Below, piece after piece: positions 23,632 to 34,991 of a DNA stretch of 64,000 nucleotides (position 1 is the stretch's first letter; the number at the start of each line of letters is the position of its first letter). The DNA is taken from positions 1,426,001-1,490,000 of the forward strand of contig NC_084708.1 of the NCBI RefSeq assembly GCF_033807575.1, in the 5' to 3' direction. This DNA comes from Cydia pomonella (lineage: Eukaryota; Arthropoda; Insecta; Lepidoptera; Tortricidae). Under the pieces are notes generated by a model, which saw nothing but the letters and a program-made list of their open reading frames with translations, did not search any database and was not told the origin of the DNA. A program made the translations under genes and the position numbers.

Positions 23632-26600
23632 CTCGGTGTGGCACTCGGCTTCGTGCTGCCCCCAATGTTCGTTAAAGCCGGTGGCACCATCGAACAAATC
23701 GCGGCTGACTTCCAGTTCATGTTCTACCTGGTTGCTGGGGTTACCAGCGTGCTCTTCGTTTTCATCTTGTTGTGTAAGTATAAAGTGGCAATGTTCGTGA
23801 AAGCCGGTACCATTGAACAAATCACGGCTGACTTCCAGTGCCTGTTGTACCTGGTCGCTGAGGTTACCGGTGTGCTCTTCTTTTTCATCTTGTGTAAATA
23901 TAGCTCCTCCAAAACCTAGGAATTGATTGCCCAAGAGAAAGCGTTCTCCGTTCTCGCTATAGCAAAAATGCTTTCGTATAGGCAATTTTCCTCTACAAGT
24001 CGCATTTCTCAAACGATTTTCGTGAACATTAAATTTTACCTCATTAATTGCCAACCCATATAGATATAATATATTCAGTTTTGGATTATTTTTAAACGAT
24101 TGAGTCATTGGGATTGGAGTTTTTCGAGGTGTACAGCTCACACACTCACTAGTTATCAAGTCACAGTTACAGTCAGTTTGAAACAACTTAGATGACAAAA
24201 AGTATTATGTCGTAACACATTTATACTCTTTCGGTAGTAAAGACGTGGCATATTAGTTATTTTTGTTAGTACTTTAATATATACTTCATATTGACTGTAC
24301 TTTAACTCAATATAAACAGGAAATGTAAACGGTTGACCTTAAAACTACTTAACTGAATTCAATATTGAAGTTCAATTTAATATTACTTTAACTCTCGAGT
24401 CCTATTCTGTTTTTATAATATTTTTATTCATTTCGAAGTCGTTTTATAAGGCATTTCACTCGCACTTACAAGTGCGTGTGAGATGCCTGATTACACGAAT
24501 CAAGGTCTTATAAAAAGTGGCTGTGACATAATCGGACAGACAGACGGACATGACGAATCTATAAGGGTTCCGTTTTTTGCCATTTAGCTACGGAACCATA
24601 AAAATGATATGAAAATCATATAAAATTGTAAAAACGAAATCGGTATCCTTTTTGAAATACATCCTTACCTTCCTAAATAAGCAATACCAGTCATTGACCA
24701 TGACACTAAACTTGAGTTTGATTGCCATCGCTGCTTGTTTCCCTTATTTGGAGACGTCAGTCAGTGAACTACTTAAGGAAAACCATACCACAGCAAAAGC
24801 TGTAAAATGAATGATTTTAAATATTAATCTACCAATCAATTTTCGAAACAGTCTTGCTTTTGTAGCAATCAGTATCAGGAAACCAATTCCAACTATTATA
24901 AGGAAATTTCAACTTCAAATAGATTTACATCAAGGATAAATATTACTCAAATATTCAGTTATGAATAATGAAATACAAGCCAGTTTGGTGGTTCGTTGCA
25001 TACCTGACGATTGATGGAAGTCATGAACATGACTTGTTTAAGTTATGTAATTTAAGTAGAGAACTAAAAAGTTTATTTTGTTAATTTATTATATTATTGT
25101 ACTTAACCATACCCCGAAGTTAACAGAGTTTAATAAAAACACACACGGTGTATTTGCACATAACCCTTATGGATTATATTTACCTAGTCCATATGATAAT
25201 TAACAAAACAAAGTTTTTCATTAACTGACTGCAAAATTCCAAAAGTGGAGGTTTTCAATTCGGATGTATGTTTTTTTTCATGTTTGTTACCTCAGAACAT
25301 CGTAATGTCTAAATCAATTTTGTCATCTTTTTTTTTAGTATACCTAACAAACACAAACAAACAACAACAACAACAACAACAGCTTAAATTCAAAAATGAT
25401 TCGAAGTCAAGTTCAAATTATGGGTGCCACGAGGAATTCTAGGGACTCCCTCATAACTCAGGGTGCCTTTCGACCAGAGATGTGCTATGCTATGTTTTCA
25501 TACATTTGAAATGCAGCTCCAGCTACACCTACGTTTCAAATGTATGAAAACATAGCATAGCACACCATAGCACATCTCTGGTCGAAAGGCACCCTTATTC
25601 AGAGACACTATGTTGTAGTATGGTCATTAATCAATTTAATTTAATTGTAAACTGTTTTGTGACTTTTTTCTATTAAAGTTTATTTCTCATTTCAGTCTTC
25701 AAACGAGCCCCTGCTACGCCGCCCTCAGCTGCCGCCGATCTTGGCGCCAGTTTGGATTCGAACTTCCTCCACTCCGTCAAGAAACTCTTCACCAACCGCA
25801 ATTATAACCTGCTGCTCATCTCTTACGGACTCAATGTTGGCGTGTTCTACGCTATATCGACACTGCTCAATGAAGTTGTGCTGAAATTCTTCCCTGTAAG
25901 TACTATATTTGTTAGTTATTGCTTATCAACTATCTATGCATCTCCTATAGCCTCAAATTCATGATGGTCGACATATTCATGCTCTTGAACGAACTTTTTC
26001 TCAGTTTCTTCACTGGAGGTATTATTGTTTTCTTTATAACCTCTTACCACTCTGCAATTTTTTGTTACAAACTTTCAAGTAAGCTGCTTTACAGAATTTT
26101 ATGAATCGGCTTTACTTCCTGTGGGATTGTGCACAAAACACGCGAGGTTTTTTTGGCTAATTTTTGAATAAACGTGATGTCTCCTTATGAGTGATCTGTC
26201 GCAATTTTTTCGTGAACCCCCTCCCCACCCTATCGAACCTCGCATGATTTGTGCACAAGCCCTGTCTTTTTTTTTTCAATTGTTCATAAGTGATCATAGA
26301 AGACAGCTGTGTGTTTCGTGCGAAAACAAAAATATATGCGAAGAAGTAATAATTTACTTACCAAAATCTAAATCACTTCTTAATACGTTCCAGGGTGCCA
26401 ACGAAGACGTCGGCCGCATCGGCCTCATGATCGTCGTCGCCGGCATGCTGGGCTCCGTCATCTGCGGTTTTATCCTCGACAAGACGCACAAGTTCAAGGA
26501 GACGACCCTCGCGCTGTATGCAGCATCAGTAGTCGGAATGGTCATATTCACGTTCACGCTTGACTGCGGGGAGATCGCTGTGGTATACTTCAGCGCCATC

Positions 26601-28067
26601 ATACTTGGGTGAGTTTAGTAGCTTTTCATAATTTACAATGCTCAGAAATTCACTAGAGAAGCAAGCGCCCATAGTTTCCGGTGTCTGCATATAATCAAGG
26701 GGGTCGTTTAGTTGTTTTCCACCGTCGTGATAAAAAAATTGTAACACACCGTGACAGCCTCTGCCTCAGGAATGACCCACTGCAAGGGTCATAGCCTCTC
26801 TTTCTTATGCACCGTCCCAATTCGCCACATAAAATTTTGCAAGAAGTCAAGCAAGTAATTAGTTGTCTTTTAAACACATTTTTTTGTTTTAATTCAAGGT
26901 TCTTCATGAACGGGTATCTGCCGGTTGGGTTCGAGTTTGCCTCCGAAATCACCTACCCTGAGCCTGAAGGGACCACGTCTGGGATTCTTAATGCTGCTGT
27001 TCAGGTAGATGCCTCTAATTTTTTTTCTAATAAAGGATATTTTTTCAACCCTCGAACATATTTTACGAGTTAGGTATTCTAGGTCATTCTGAGCAACTTA
27101 CTATGTTAACGGCACCAATCATGGGACATTTAACAGAAAATTTGGAGTATTTTTGATTTTTCACCGACATCTGTAAAATGTCTACCGCTTTATGCTTTAA
27201 AAGTTGAATGTCCATTTTTTCCTTTATGTTTTCTATGTATTTAATGAAAGCTACTGTAATTGGTTTAAATAATATTAACCAATTAAAACTATGTTTTTTT
27301 TGCTCCAGTCATGGGATGTATGGCGCCATTTATTTCAAAACTAACAAATATCAATGAAAAATTACTAAACTTAAGCAGCTCTTTGGCTCTTGGTTATGGT
27401 AAAATGTTGCCAGCGATGAAAAACTGATGGTAAATTCTTGTTTTGCAGAATTTGTCTATACCATCCCATTACTGGTGTCTGTTCCATTTTAGGGGTGTTT
27501 ACTATACGGAACCCAACCCAAACTCACGAAACAAGATTGTTTCATACATATTGACTGATTTGATGTCGATTTTTGCCATTGGAGAACCAAAATATCACTA
27601 ACAAGAGCTTCCTCTGTTGTGGCGCTGTTTTGTATAGGTAATGTAATGAGTCGACTTGTGACTTTACTTTGAGCAAATTAGAGCCCATTTATATTCTGAG
27701 TACATTTTAGCAAAAAATTGTCCTCTGCAAGCGAATAGTTTGCATAATAAATGTGACGAAAATGGTATACATGTTTTGCCGAATATTCAGCCGCCGAATA
27801 CCTATTCGGCGCATGGGTTGAGTGTATGCAGTTTTTGGCCAATAGCATCTCTAGTCTATACTAGGTATAACCTTAAGAATCTGAAGCAACATTTAATATT
27901 TCCAGTTATTCGGCATCGTCCTGACCCTCCTCTACGAATGGATGCTAAAAGTCACCGACACCCGTTGGTCCAACCTCACCCTTTGCGGATTGCTTGCTCT
28001 GGGCACGGCCATCACGGCAGCCATTAGCTCAGATCTGCGACGGCAGGCTGCTGAACAGAAGAAGTAA
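23632..28067 (+). CDS. FLVCR: FLVCR/SLC49-family transporter, C-terminal half (5 exons)
   Basis: Exons read by splice sites and phase: 23632-23773, 25696-25895, 26394-26608, 26899-27004 and 27906-28067 (TAA at 28065). They join without a break into 274 codons. Order of recognisable parts: the LPP-containing segment and a hydrophobic helix (exon 1), a cytosolic loop then a helix with SYGLNVGVFYA (exon 2), two or three helices with GRIGLMIVVAGMLG (exon 3), the family signature GYLPVGFEFASEITYPE (exon 4), and two last helices ending in LRRQAAEQKK (exon 5). These match the second half of vertebrate FLVCR1/FLVCR2, 12-helix major-facilitator proteins reported to move heme or choline/ethanolamine. 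The first six helices would lie upstream and were not found, so the gene is 5' partial here. It should sit in a cell membrane; the substrate in insects is not shown by the sequence. Which of the two FLVCR-type paralogues it is cannot be decided. Confidence 0.9.
23791..23905 (+). pseudogene. Tandem partial copy of the FLVCR exon
   Basis: The 126 bp at 23665-23790, which include most of the first visible FLVCR exon plus its splice donor, are repeated directly at 23791-23905. The copy keeps MFVKAG, TIEQI, ADFQ and a hydrophobic helix. It differs by two losses of exactly 3 bp and scattered substitutions, several of them synonymous, and has no stop until TAG at 23917. It has no splice acceptor of its own. 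The donor equivalent at 23894 reads gtaaat instead of gtaagt, but in the same phase. It may be a decaying duplication or an alternative 3' extension of the exon. Confidence 0.8.
24490..24600 (-). repeat. Repeat family D, 5' end only
   Basis: Inverse of the start of the 12344 copy (ggttccgttttttgccattt in this orientation). Lies in the FLVCR intron. Confidence 0.7.
24601..25460. other. FLVCR intron, nothing recognised
   Basis: A+T-rich sequence; a (caa)n run at 25362-25382 is the only clear feature. Confidence 0.5.
25461..25594. repeat. Palindrome in FLVCR intron
   Basis: gggtgcctttcgaccagaga at the left meets its exact inverse at the right. The arms are about 55-60 bp with a small loop and one short extra segment. 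It ends 101 bp before the exon starting 25696. Confidence 0.9.
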
Positions 28068-28553
28068 ACCGTACGGGTGTGATAATAGGGTTTTATTTTA
28101 AATGTGGATGCTAATATGGGTGTACAATCTTTATTTTTGAGTTTATAGGGGTTGTGGAGTCAATCAACTTATTGCTGTCCCTTGAGCCAGAGGATATAGA
28201 TGCAAAATTTGTTTTAAACAGTTATCCAAAAATCACCAGAAACGGTTTGTTTGATGCGATAAAATTCCATGTATTGGCAATTGTTAAAGTCTGACCCAAG
28301 CCTCGTAAACCATGGAAAACAGGTGTACAAATAGTTGATATACCCACAACCCTTTCGCTGGTCACTTTCTGTTATCTTGCTTATGATAAGCTGTTGAGCG
28401 AATTTAAGCTATTTGTTGATGGAAAAAAGGTTTATTTTGTAATGAAAATTGAGTGTTTATTTTAGTAAATTATTGTTTGTTAGTTCCGATTTGCTATTTT
28501 CTGCAAACTGCTTTTGACAGGGTGGGTTTTAAGAAAATGAAGTGGTTGTTAAG
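28068..28553 (+). other. FLVCR 3' UTR / downstream
   Basis: Follows the stop codon. No AATAAA was seen until 29107, so the transcript end is uncertain. Confidence 0.4.
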
Positions 28554-28826
28554 AGAGACCCCACACTAGTAGCGCCTTTTGATCATCGGTGTCTACTCAG
28601 CGCCAGGGAGAGGAACTTAGGTATATGAATTATGACAACCCTAAATAACCGAACGGGATAGTCCCATACATTAGAAAGGGACAGCATGAATCGGCCCTGA
28701 ATCGTTTTCAAACGTCGGTTTTGTAGGAAGTTTATTATATTTCCTGCGCTATGGATGATGATGTCGCTGCGCAGTTGCGCCAACGTTGCGTCGAGCAGAG
28801 CAGAGGAGACGCTAGTGTGGGGTCTT
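28554..28826. mobile_element. TIR element (gaccccacactag ends)
   Basis: Left GAGACCCCACACTAG and right CTAGTGTGGGGTCT are inverted matches. The interior is non-coding. A related interior piece (ccctaaatggccgaaagtga ...) is at about 52660. Confidence 0.65.
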
Positions 28827-30412
28827 TCTAAATATGTATATATTTTATAACTTAGTTAAGTTATTTAACAGAATGCAAAATATAAACTGCATCCTGATTT
28901 AAAAACTCAGTTTTTTTAAATGACAATCTGCAAAATTTAAACGAATGTGTAGGAAGTTGAAAAATGTTTAAGCCTATCAAAACTTCGGAAATCGATTTTT
29001 AAAAGTTTTAATATTGCCTCAAGAAGTTTTATGATTATATCCCAAGTGTTATTTTTACTTATTACACCTTCGAATATCTGCACTTGTTGAATTACGCAAA
29101 ATTAAAAATAAATATACTTGGTCAAGCAAATCTTGTCAGTAGCAAAAGGGGGCAAATTTGAAAAATCACGGGTTAGAAAACATGTTGGCAACACTGTCTT
29201 CGAATAATTCCAAAGTCGCGTGTCATCTGTGTTTTATCTGTGGAATGTGGATAGTGAATTAGTGAATGACAGCCATCATGTTTGTTTGCATTCTGAATCG
29301 TTGCTGTTTCAAGAGAAATTTCTGCTGTCACCAATAAATACCAATATATTAAATAAGCTTGTGCATGAACTTAAGCAAAGTCAAGGTGCCTACAATATAC
29401 AATCACGCTCGTTGATCTTAAATAATCGTAAAATTTGAGGTTATAATCATTACATGTTTTGGTTCGATGTACATTGCTGCTTTTCTTAGCGCAATACTAA
29501 CGCAATACTGCTTATTGGGTGTTGCCCTACTTCACTTTGCTGTACATTGCTACTGACATACAGACATACATTGTTTGACAGACTATTATGTTACCTACAA
29601 AGCAAAGCTAGAGATTCTTCTTGGTATGCATTTATACGAATTCAAGTATTTAGACTTAGCATTTAAAAAGATTATACCTATACATTAAATCAGCTAAATG
29701 TTATATATAATAATATGCATTTAGGTACCTACCGATTTTGTTTAGGAATGTATACAAAAAATAAACATATTTATGTATATTTAAAAATATAGGTAAGTAC
29801 ATTATGGTAGCTTAGGGTAATTTCGAATGATGGGTTAAACCATATACCTACTTGAGAATGTTAACTTTAATTGCGGATTGTTTTCAATAATTTTATATTA
29901 TTTATTGTAATTATGATCAATGTTTGAAATTCCACGGTTTTTATTTTTTGGAATTACCGTATTGTTTTACACTATCTTAAGGTATTTACTATATGGAATT
30001 TGTGAATTTTAATGTATTCATAGACTAGTAAAATCGATATGTCGTAATCGTGACAATAAAAGGTGTGACCGCGACCAAAGGAAGTATTTTACCGAAACGT
30101 TTTTAAAATTAAATGTATCGCGTTGGTAGCTACTAAAAATTCTCGATGTCTGTAGTTATTGAAATGTAATAACTATTTTAATATAGTATTCACGTGTATT
30201 TAAGATTAACTATATAAGGCCAGAAAATAGGGAAGATAGGTTATTGCGTGGAAACCGCCAAGAAGGCAATACGGTCCCGAAAGGGGTGATTTTATTAGTA
30301 ATATATTCTTATTTTAATTATAATTGTTAAAAGGTTAATTTATACTGACAGCTCAAAAGCATCGAAAGCGAAAATAAAGCTCATCAGGGTCCGTAGGGGA
30401 CAAAATGTACAT
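28827..30412. other. Intergenic, no gene recognised
   Basis: A+T-rich, with candidate poly(A) signals (AATAAA at 29107 and 29334) but no coding signal. Confidence 0.5.
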
Positions 30413-30413
30413 A

Positions 30414-30900
30414 CAGTGGATTTCGGATATAACGACGACGAAGAGACCACGGTAATTTCGTCGTCATATCTGGAAGTCGTTATAGGCAAAGGTAAAGAGA
30501 TAAAGGTTAAAGACACGTATGAATAAATTTAACTCCGAAACGTAGTTTGTTTCGAACAAGTGTTCACGCTATATACCTACCTAGCTAATTTCTACCTGTA
30601 AACGAAACAGTTGCTAAACATCTGTGGATAAGATAAAAAAACAAAAGATAAGAAATTAAAGCTCTTTGTCCTTTGACGACCGAGTCTGGTCACAGTATCT
30701 GCATGGGATTTCTAAGAATTTGTTACAAATGGTTCTTTAAAAACCGTCGCTACACACGAATTCAGCGTTATACCTGAAGTCGCTATTATATCCACATGAA
30801 TCTTGTACTAAAGTATGCTTTAAACTCATGGGACTTGGATTTAACGTCACTATATACAAATGGTCGCTATAACCAAGGTCGTTATAAATGAAATCCACTG
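30414..30900. mobile_element. TA-flanked element, family M (long)
   Basis: Ends CAGTGGATTTCGGATATAAC and GTTATAAATGAAATCCACTG, flanked by TA. A shorter relative is nested at 48444-48628. Confidence 0.8.
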
Positions 30901-31329
30901 TATAAATAATAATAATAATAATAATTTAGCCTATATACGTCCCACTGCTGGGCACAGGCCTCCTCTCATGCGCGAGAGGGCCACTGTATATGTTTTTTTA
31001 TTAGTTTTATTGTAAGAAACATTTTTATGACTATAAGCATTTACGCCATAACAGCTTTTGTTATTATATAAAACAAATAAAAGGGATGTGATTTGTCGCC
31101 AAAGGCAATATTAATATACACGAAAATGACAAACTCAGAATGTCTAGAAGGGTTTATCTTATATGTTGAAATGGGGTAGCTCGATGAGTCAGATTAGATT
31201 AGCTACGCCAAATAAGACGCTTTCTCAAGGCCATTGATAAATGCGGCTGTGACAATTACGTGTATCATTGTCCTAATATATCAGGAAGGAATCAAGAAAT
31301 ATTTTTTTGAACTGCTGTCAGCAAGGGCG

Positions 31330-31480
31330 TAGCAGCCAGTGAACTAGGGGGGGCAAGTTTATAGGCATAAGGAGAGGGGGAGGGGGCATCGCCACAGAGG
31401 GGCATACATTGTATGTAAAATTTGAGCACTAGAAGCTCAAAGCTAGGTAGCTCAAAGGAGCTACCTGCCTACGCCCATGG
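31330..31480. repeat. Short repeat with 'gggcgtag ... ctacgccc' ends
   Basis: gcaagggcgtagcagcc faces tgcctacgcccatggc. Interior is G-rich then A+T-rich. Probably a MITE. Confidence 0.45.
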
Positions 31481-31739
31481 CTGTCAGTTTTCTTTGCCTA
31501 ATACTTACTGAATATGTCTCGTGTGTAGTTGTTGTAATTACAAGACATAATTATATTCGAAAATGGTTGGTTACAAATGGTTACCATATAAAGAAAAAAG
31601 TCAGTACGGATAGGAGGGGCTGTGGGATTAGTGTGGCTGGAATTCACATTGGGGCCTATCATCATCATACTATCCTGGCCGGTGTCGACAACGGCGACTG
31701 TTTAGTACTGGGTTAATGAGAACTACGTTCGTAAGCTCT

Positions 31740-31965
31740 CAGGTGGCTGACTTAACCGATTTTCGCCGCAAATGTAGGTGAGCACCCCTCCGACAAAATT
31801 GTTATTGATGACCGCAGATGGTCGGGCCTTTAACTCGTCACGTTTCGCATCGAGTTCCACTCGCCTCTGCTCTTCGAAGGCTTGCACTTTTGTCCTCACT
31901 ATATGCTTCCACTTCAGCCGATCTTGTGCCAAAGTCTCCCATTGTTGGGGCCTATATTTACACAT
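31740..31965 (-). pseudogene. LINE ORF2 C-terminal fragment
   Basis: The - strand reads QQWETLAQDRLKWKHIV, then FEEQRRVELDAKRDEL and a decayed finger start LTYICGE. The usual C-terminal Cys/His finger is broken. Confidence 0.75.
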
Positions 31966-34476
31966 TGATTAGGTAGCATTATAAGTCCATGTATTTTCCA
32001 CAAACGTAAGTGAAATGTATGAACTCGCAAAAACAATCAATTTGTAAGCAGGCCTCAATGGAAGGACAGCCACACGTACCAGTATTGACCTCACTAAAAG
32101 GTTACCAGTACCTATGCATATTTTATTTTAAGGTTATATCTACTTATAAATTGTATGTCGGCCTAAAAGGCCTAATAATATTAGAGAGTAGTTGCCTATT
32201 ACAGGCTGTTTCCAATATCTTGTGATTTTGGTGTTAGGTTAGATTTATATTATAATCTTAGTAAAAAAGAAAAAAATATGGTTTGTACGCGATGCATTGA
32301 AAGCTTGAAAGACGTGTAATGTAAGCCTTGTTTAATATATACAATAGCTATTGTTTCATAGTTCTTGTAATCAAGCGATAATGATAAGAATTTTACCTAT
32401 TTATTAATTGTTCTTAAACTTCTTCAGTATAAATTCTATGTACTAAAATGACAAATTGGAACAGTATTACTGTTATTTTTGTATCTCGCATGCAATAAAA
32501 ATAGAGGACATGTATGTAGGTACTATAATTAGCTGCTGAATTGCAATGAATGTCTTCTAAATATTTTTGTCACCTATTAACACATTCAATCCTACCGTAC
32601 CGATCCTTTAGGCGGGTTTTCTGTTCGTAAGCTCTAAAGCGGAAAAACCGTATCGACTACGAGCGTAGAGCTCGCCCTGGCAGTGCGTATGAGCTAATGA
32701 CTGTTTTTCACTTAAACATGCAGGGAAATGTATATTTTTATTAATGGAAAAGTATAATATTACAAATATTAAGTTATTTTTTTTATATATTGTGATTGTC
32801 GTGACCTACTTTATTTTTTAATTGCGAGTTTTTTTTTTATATCAGTGATATATTTGGGTATAAGATATTATGTTGCAATTTTTAATGATTGTAGAGTTTA
32901 ATAAGTTATAGAAAGCGCCCTTCCTATAAAATACAGTACATTCCGAAGTTACCCAATTTAATTACTAATGTTGTAAATAATAATAAATATTTGTGTAGGT
33001 ATATAAAAAACCGTATATTTATATATATTTATTGTACCGAAAACTATTTTGAGGAGTATTAGACTACTAGTTCTAATTTATGCCTAATAAAATAAGTACA
33101 TCAAATCGTTCAGACTCAGATCGGTATACAATGGTAGAAATATTCGATTTTAAATGTGAAATAAGACAATAATTATCTAAACCTTATATTGTAATAATAT
33201 TTACGATTTTATGAAAAATAAAGTAGAACAAACGTTTTAATCAATAAACCAATGAAATTCAGAAGTGGTATAAGCAGTAAGTCAATATTTCTAAAGTTAA
33301 AGAATCATATAGATATATTTCTGAGGAAGGGTTTATCAGCAAAACTACATTTTAATTCATTTAAATATTTTAGCAAAATTACGGAACGTTTTTTTGGATT
33401 GCCCTTCTCAAACACATAAATGAAAAAATAAAACACAAGTTATTGATGAACAGATCTGCTGCAAATTACACCAAAATATTAAAAAAAATCCTTTACTGCA
33501 CATACCATTTTCTTTTAAAATTTTGTATTCCAAGTAAAGTTTTTTAAACTACGTAATTATTTTCTTTTGTAACAATGATAGCATTGTCAATTTTGAAATT
33601 TTTAGACATTACTGTTGTAGTAGATCTTGGCAATTTTTAACATTACCCCCCCTTCCGAAATTACCCTAATGTACTTATTCCCATATTTTTTAATTTTACG
33701 ACAAATGTTAAAATCATAATTTGCTGGACAAAATTCATTCATATTATACATTTACGTATTTCTCTTAGTCTTGAAGAAATTAGGGAAAACAGCGTGTGAA
33801 CGAGTTTGATGAGATTTTTTAAAGGAGAAATATCTTCAGGATGGAAAAATTAACACTATAGGTTAGGTACATTTACATTCTTCCCGAAGATAGCAACGCG
33901 ATTTTATAAGTACTGGGCTATTATAACCGCGAAAACCGAAGTTCGTCTATTGCGGGCACTTTCCTCTGTGACTCTATTTACGTTTTAGTGAGAGTAAAAG
34001 AGAAAGATGCCAAATTTCGGTTTTCGCGGTAGGCAAGGGCCGTGCATAAATAAAGCTAAATGATCGATACAATTGTATGTCAATGTTACCCAGTGCTAGA
34101 TTCCTCATTTATGTTAATTATGTTACCTAGACGTATATTTATGTAGATTGATGTCGTAATATTTTAGTCACTAAGTGTGTTGTTGTTTTAATAAAATTTG
34201 TTGATAGACCTTGCGTTTGTTTTACTTATATTATAAGTACCTTACCTATAGGTAACTGAAAGATCAAGAGAAAGATGTAAGTAGGTACTGCTCTTTGATC
34301 CCATTGACTTATATGCACTTGGGCCGGTTGGGCCGAACCGGATCAACTATTTTGCACCAAATTTTACTTTCCAAAAAACTTATCGCAGTAGTTTCATTTC
34401 CCAAATCAATGTTTAGCAAATTTTAAGAGAGAGAGAGAGAAATGATTTACTAGGTACCATAGACGGATCCTTGATA
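31966..34476. other. Intergenic, no gene recognised
   Basis: Very A+T-rich. A (ga)n run is at 34426-34440. No ORF with coding character. Confidence 0.5.
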
Positions 34477-34604
34477 CGGTCGCGTCTGAAAATATCGATA
34501 CGTACAAAGGTCCAAAATTATGTATACACTACCTTAATATAATCAGCAATAAGGTCGCGTATACATATTATTTGGCACTATTTTCGTATCGATATTTTCA
34601 GACT
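34477..34604. mobile_element. MITE family I copy 2
   Basis: Left end CGGTCGCGTCTGAAAATATC and right end GATATTTTCAGACTTG; the right terminus is altered. Lies about 390 bp before the RPGRIP1L-like ATG. Confidence 0.75.
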
Positions 34605-34781
34605 TGTCTTGTCACTTGACTAGGTACAACTTGAGATTAAAATCTTTTTTTTTCATATAATATGTTGAACAAACAAGCTGATACAAAATTTTATAAAATT
34701 AATAAATATAATCAGTGAACGGCCTAATGTGTGTCTCAAACATCCCATTTTGTCGTTGACATTGACAATGACAGTTTGTAC

Positions 34782-34795
34782 GTTGCTATGGCGGC
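34782..34795 (+). promoter_or_regulatory. X-box-like RFX site upstream of the RPGRIP1L-like gene
   Basis: GTTGCTATGGCGGC, 197 bp before the ATG at 34992. Half-sites GTTGCT and GGCGGC are split by AT. This matches the RYYNYY-N1-3-RRNRAC X-box except for one base in the second half. RFX factors drive ciliary genes in animals, so the position fits the gene call. Confidence 0.45.
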
Positions 34796-34991
34796 ATATT
34801 TGTAAATTAAAGGTCGACACGCTATAATTTACCAAAATCCAGCGGAAAAATGTAAAATCCAGTACTTAGAATGTACCATTAATCATTGTTTCATGTATAT
34901 GAAAATGTAAATTAAAGATGAAAGTTTTACACAAAAAATTTAGTGTTCGTTTGTTTTGTTTGTGATTGTTGTTATATTTATTATTTGCACA

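Noticed and set aside
23319..23720. 133-codon - strand ORF
   Set aside because: Mostly the complement of the FLVCR exon at 23632-23773; no coding character beyond it.
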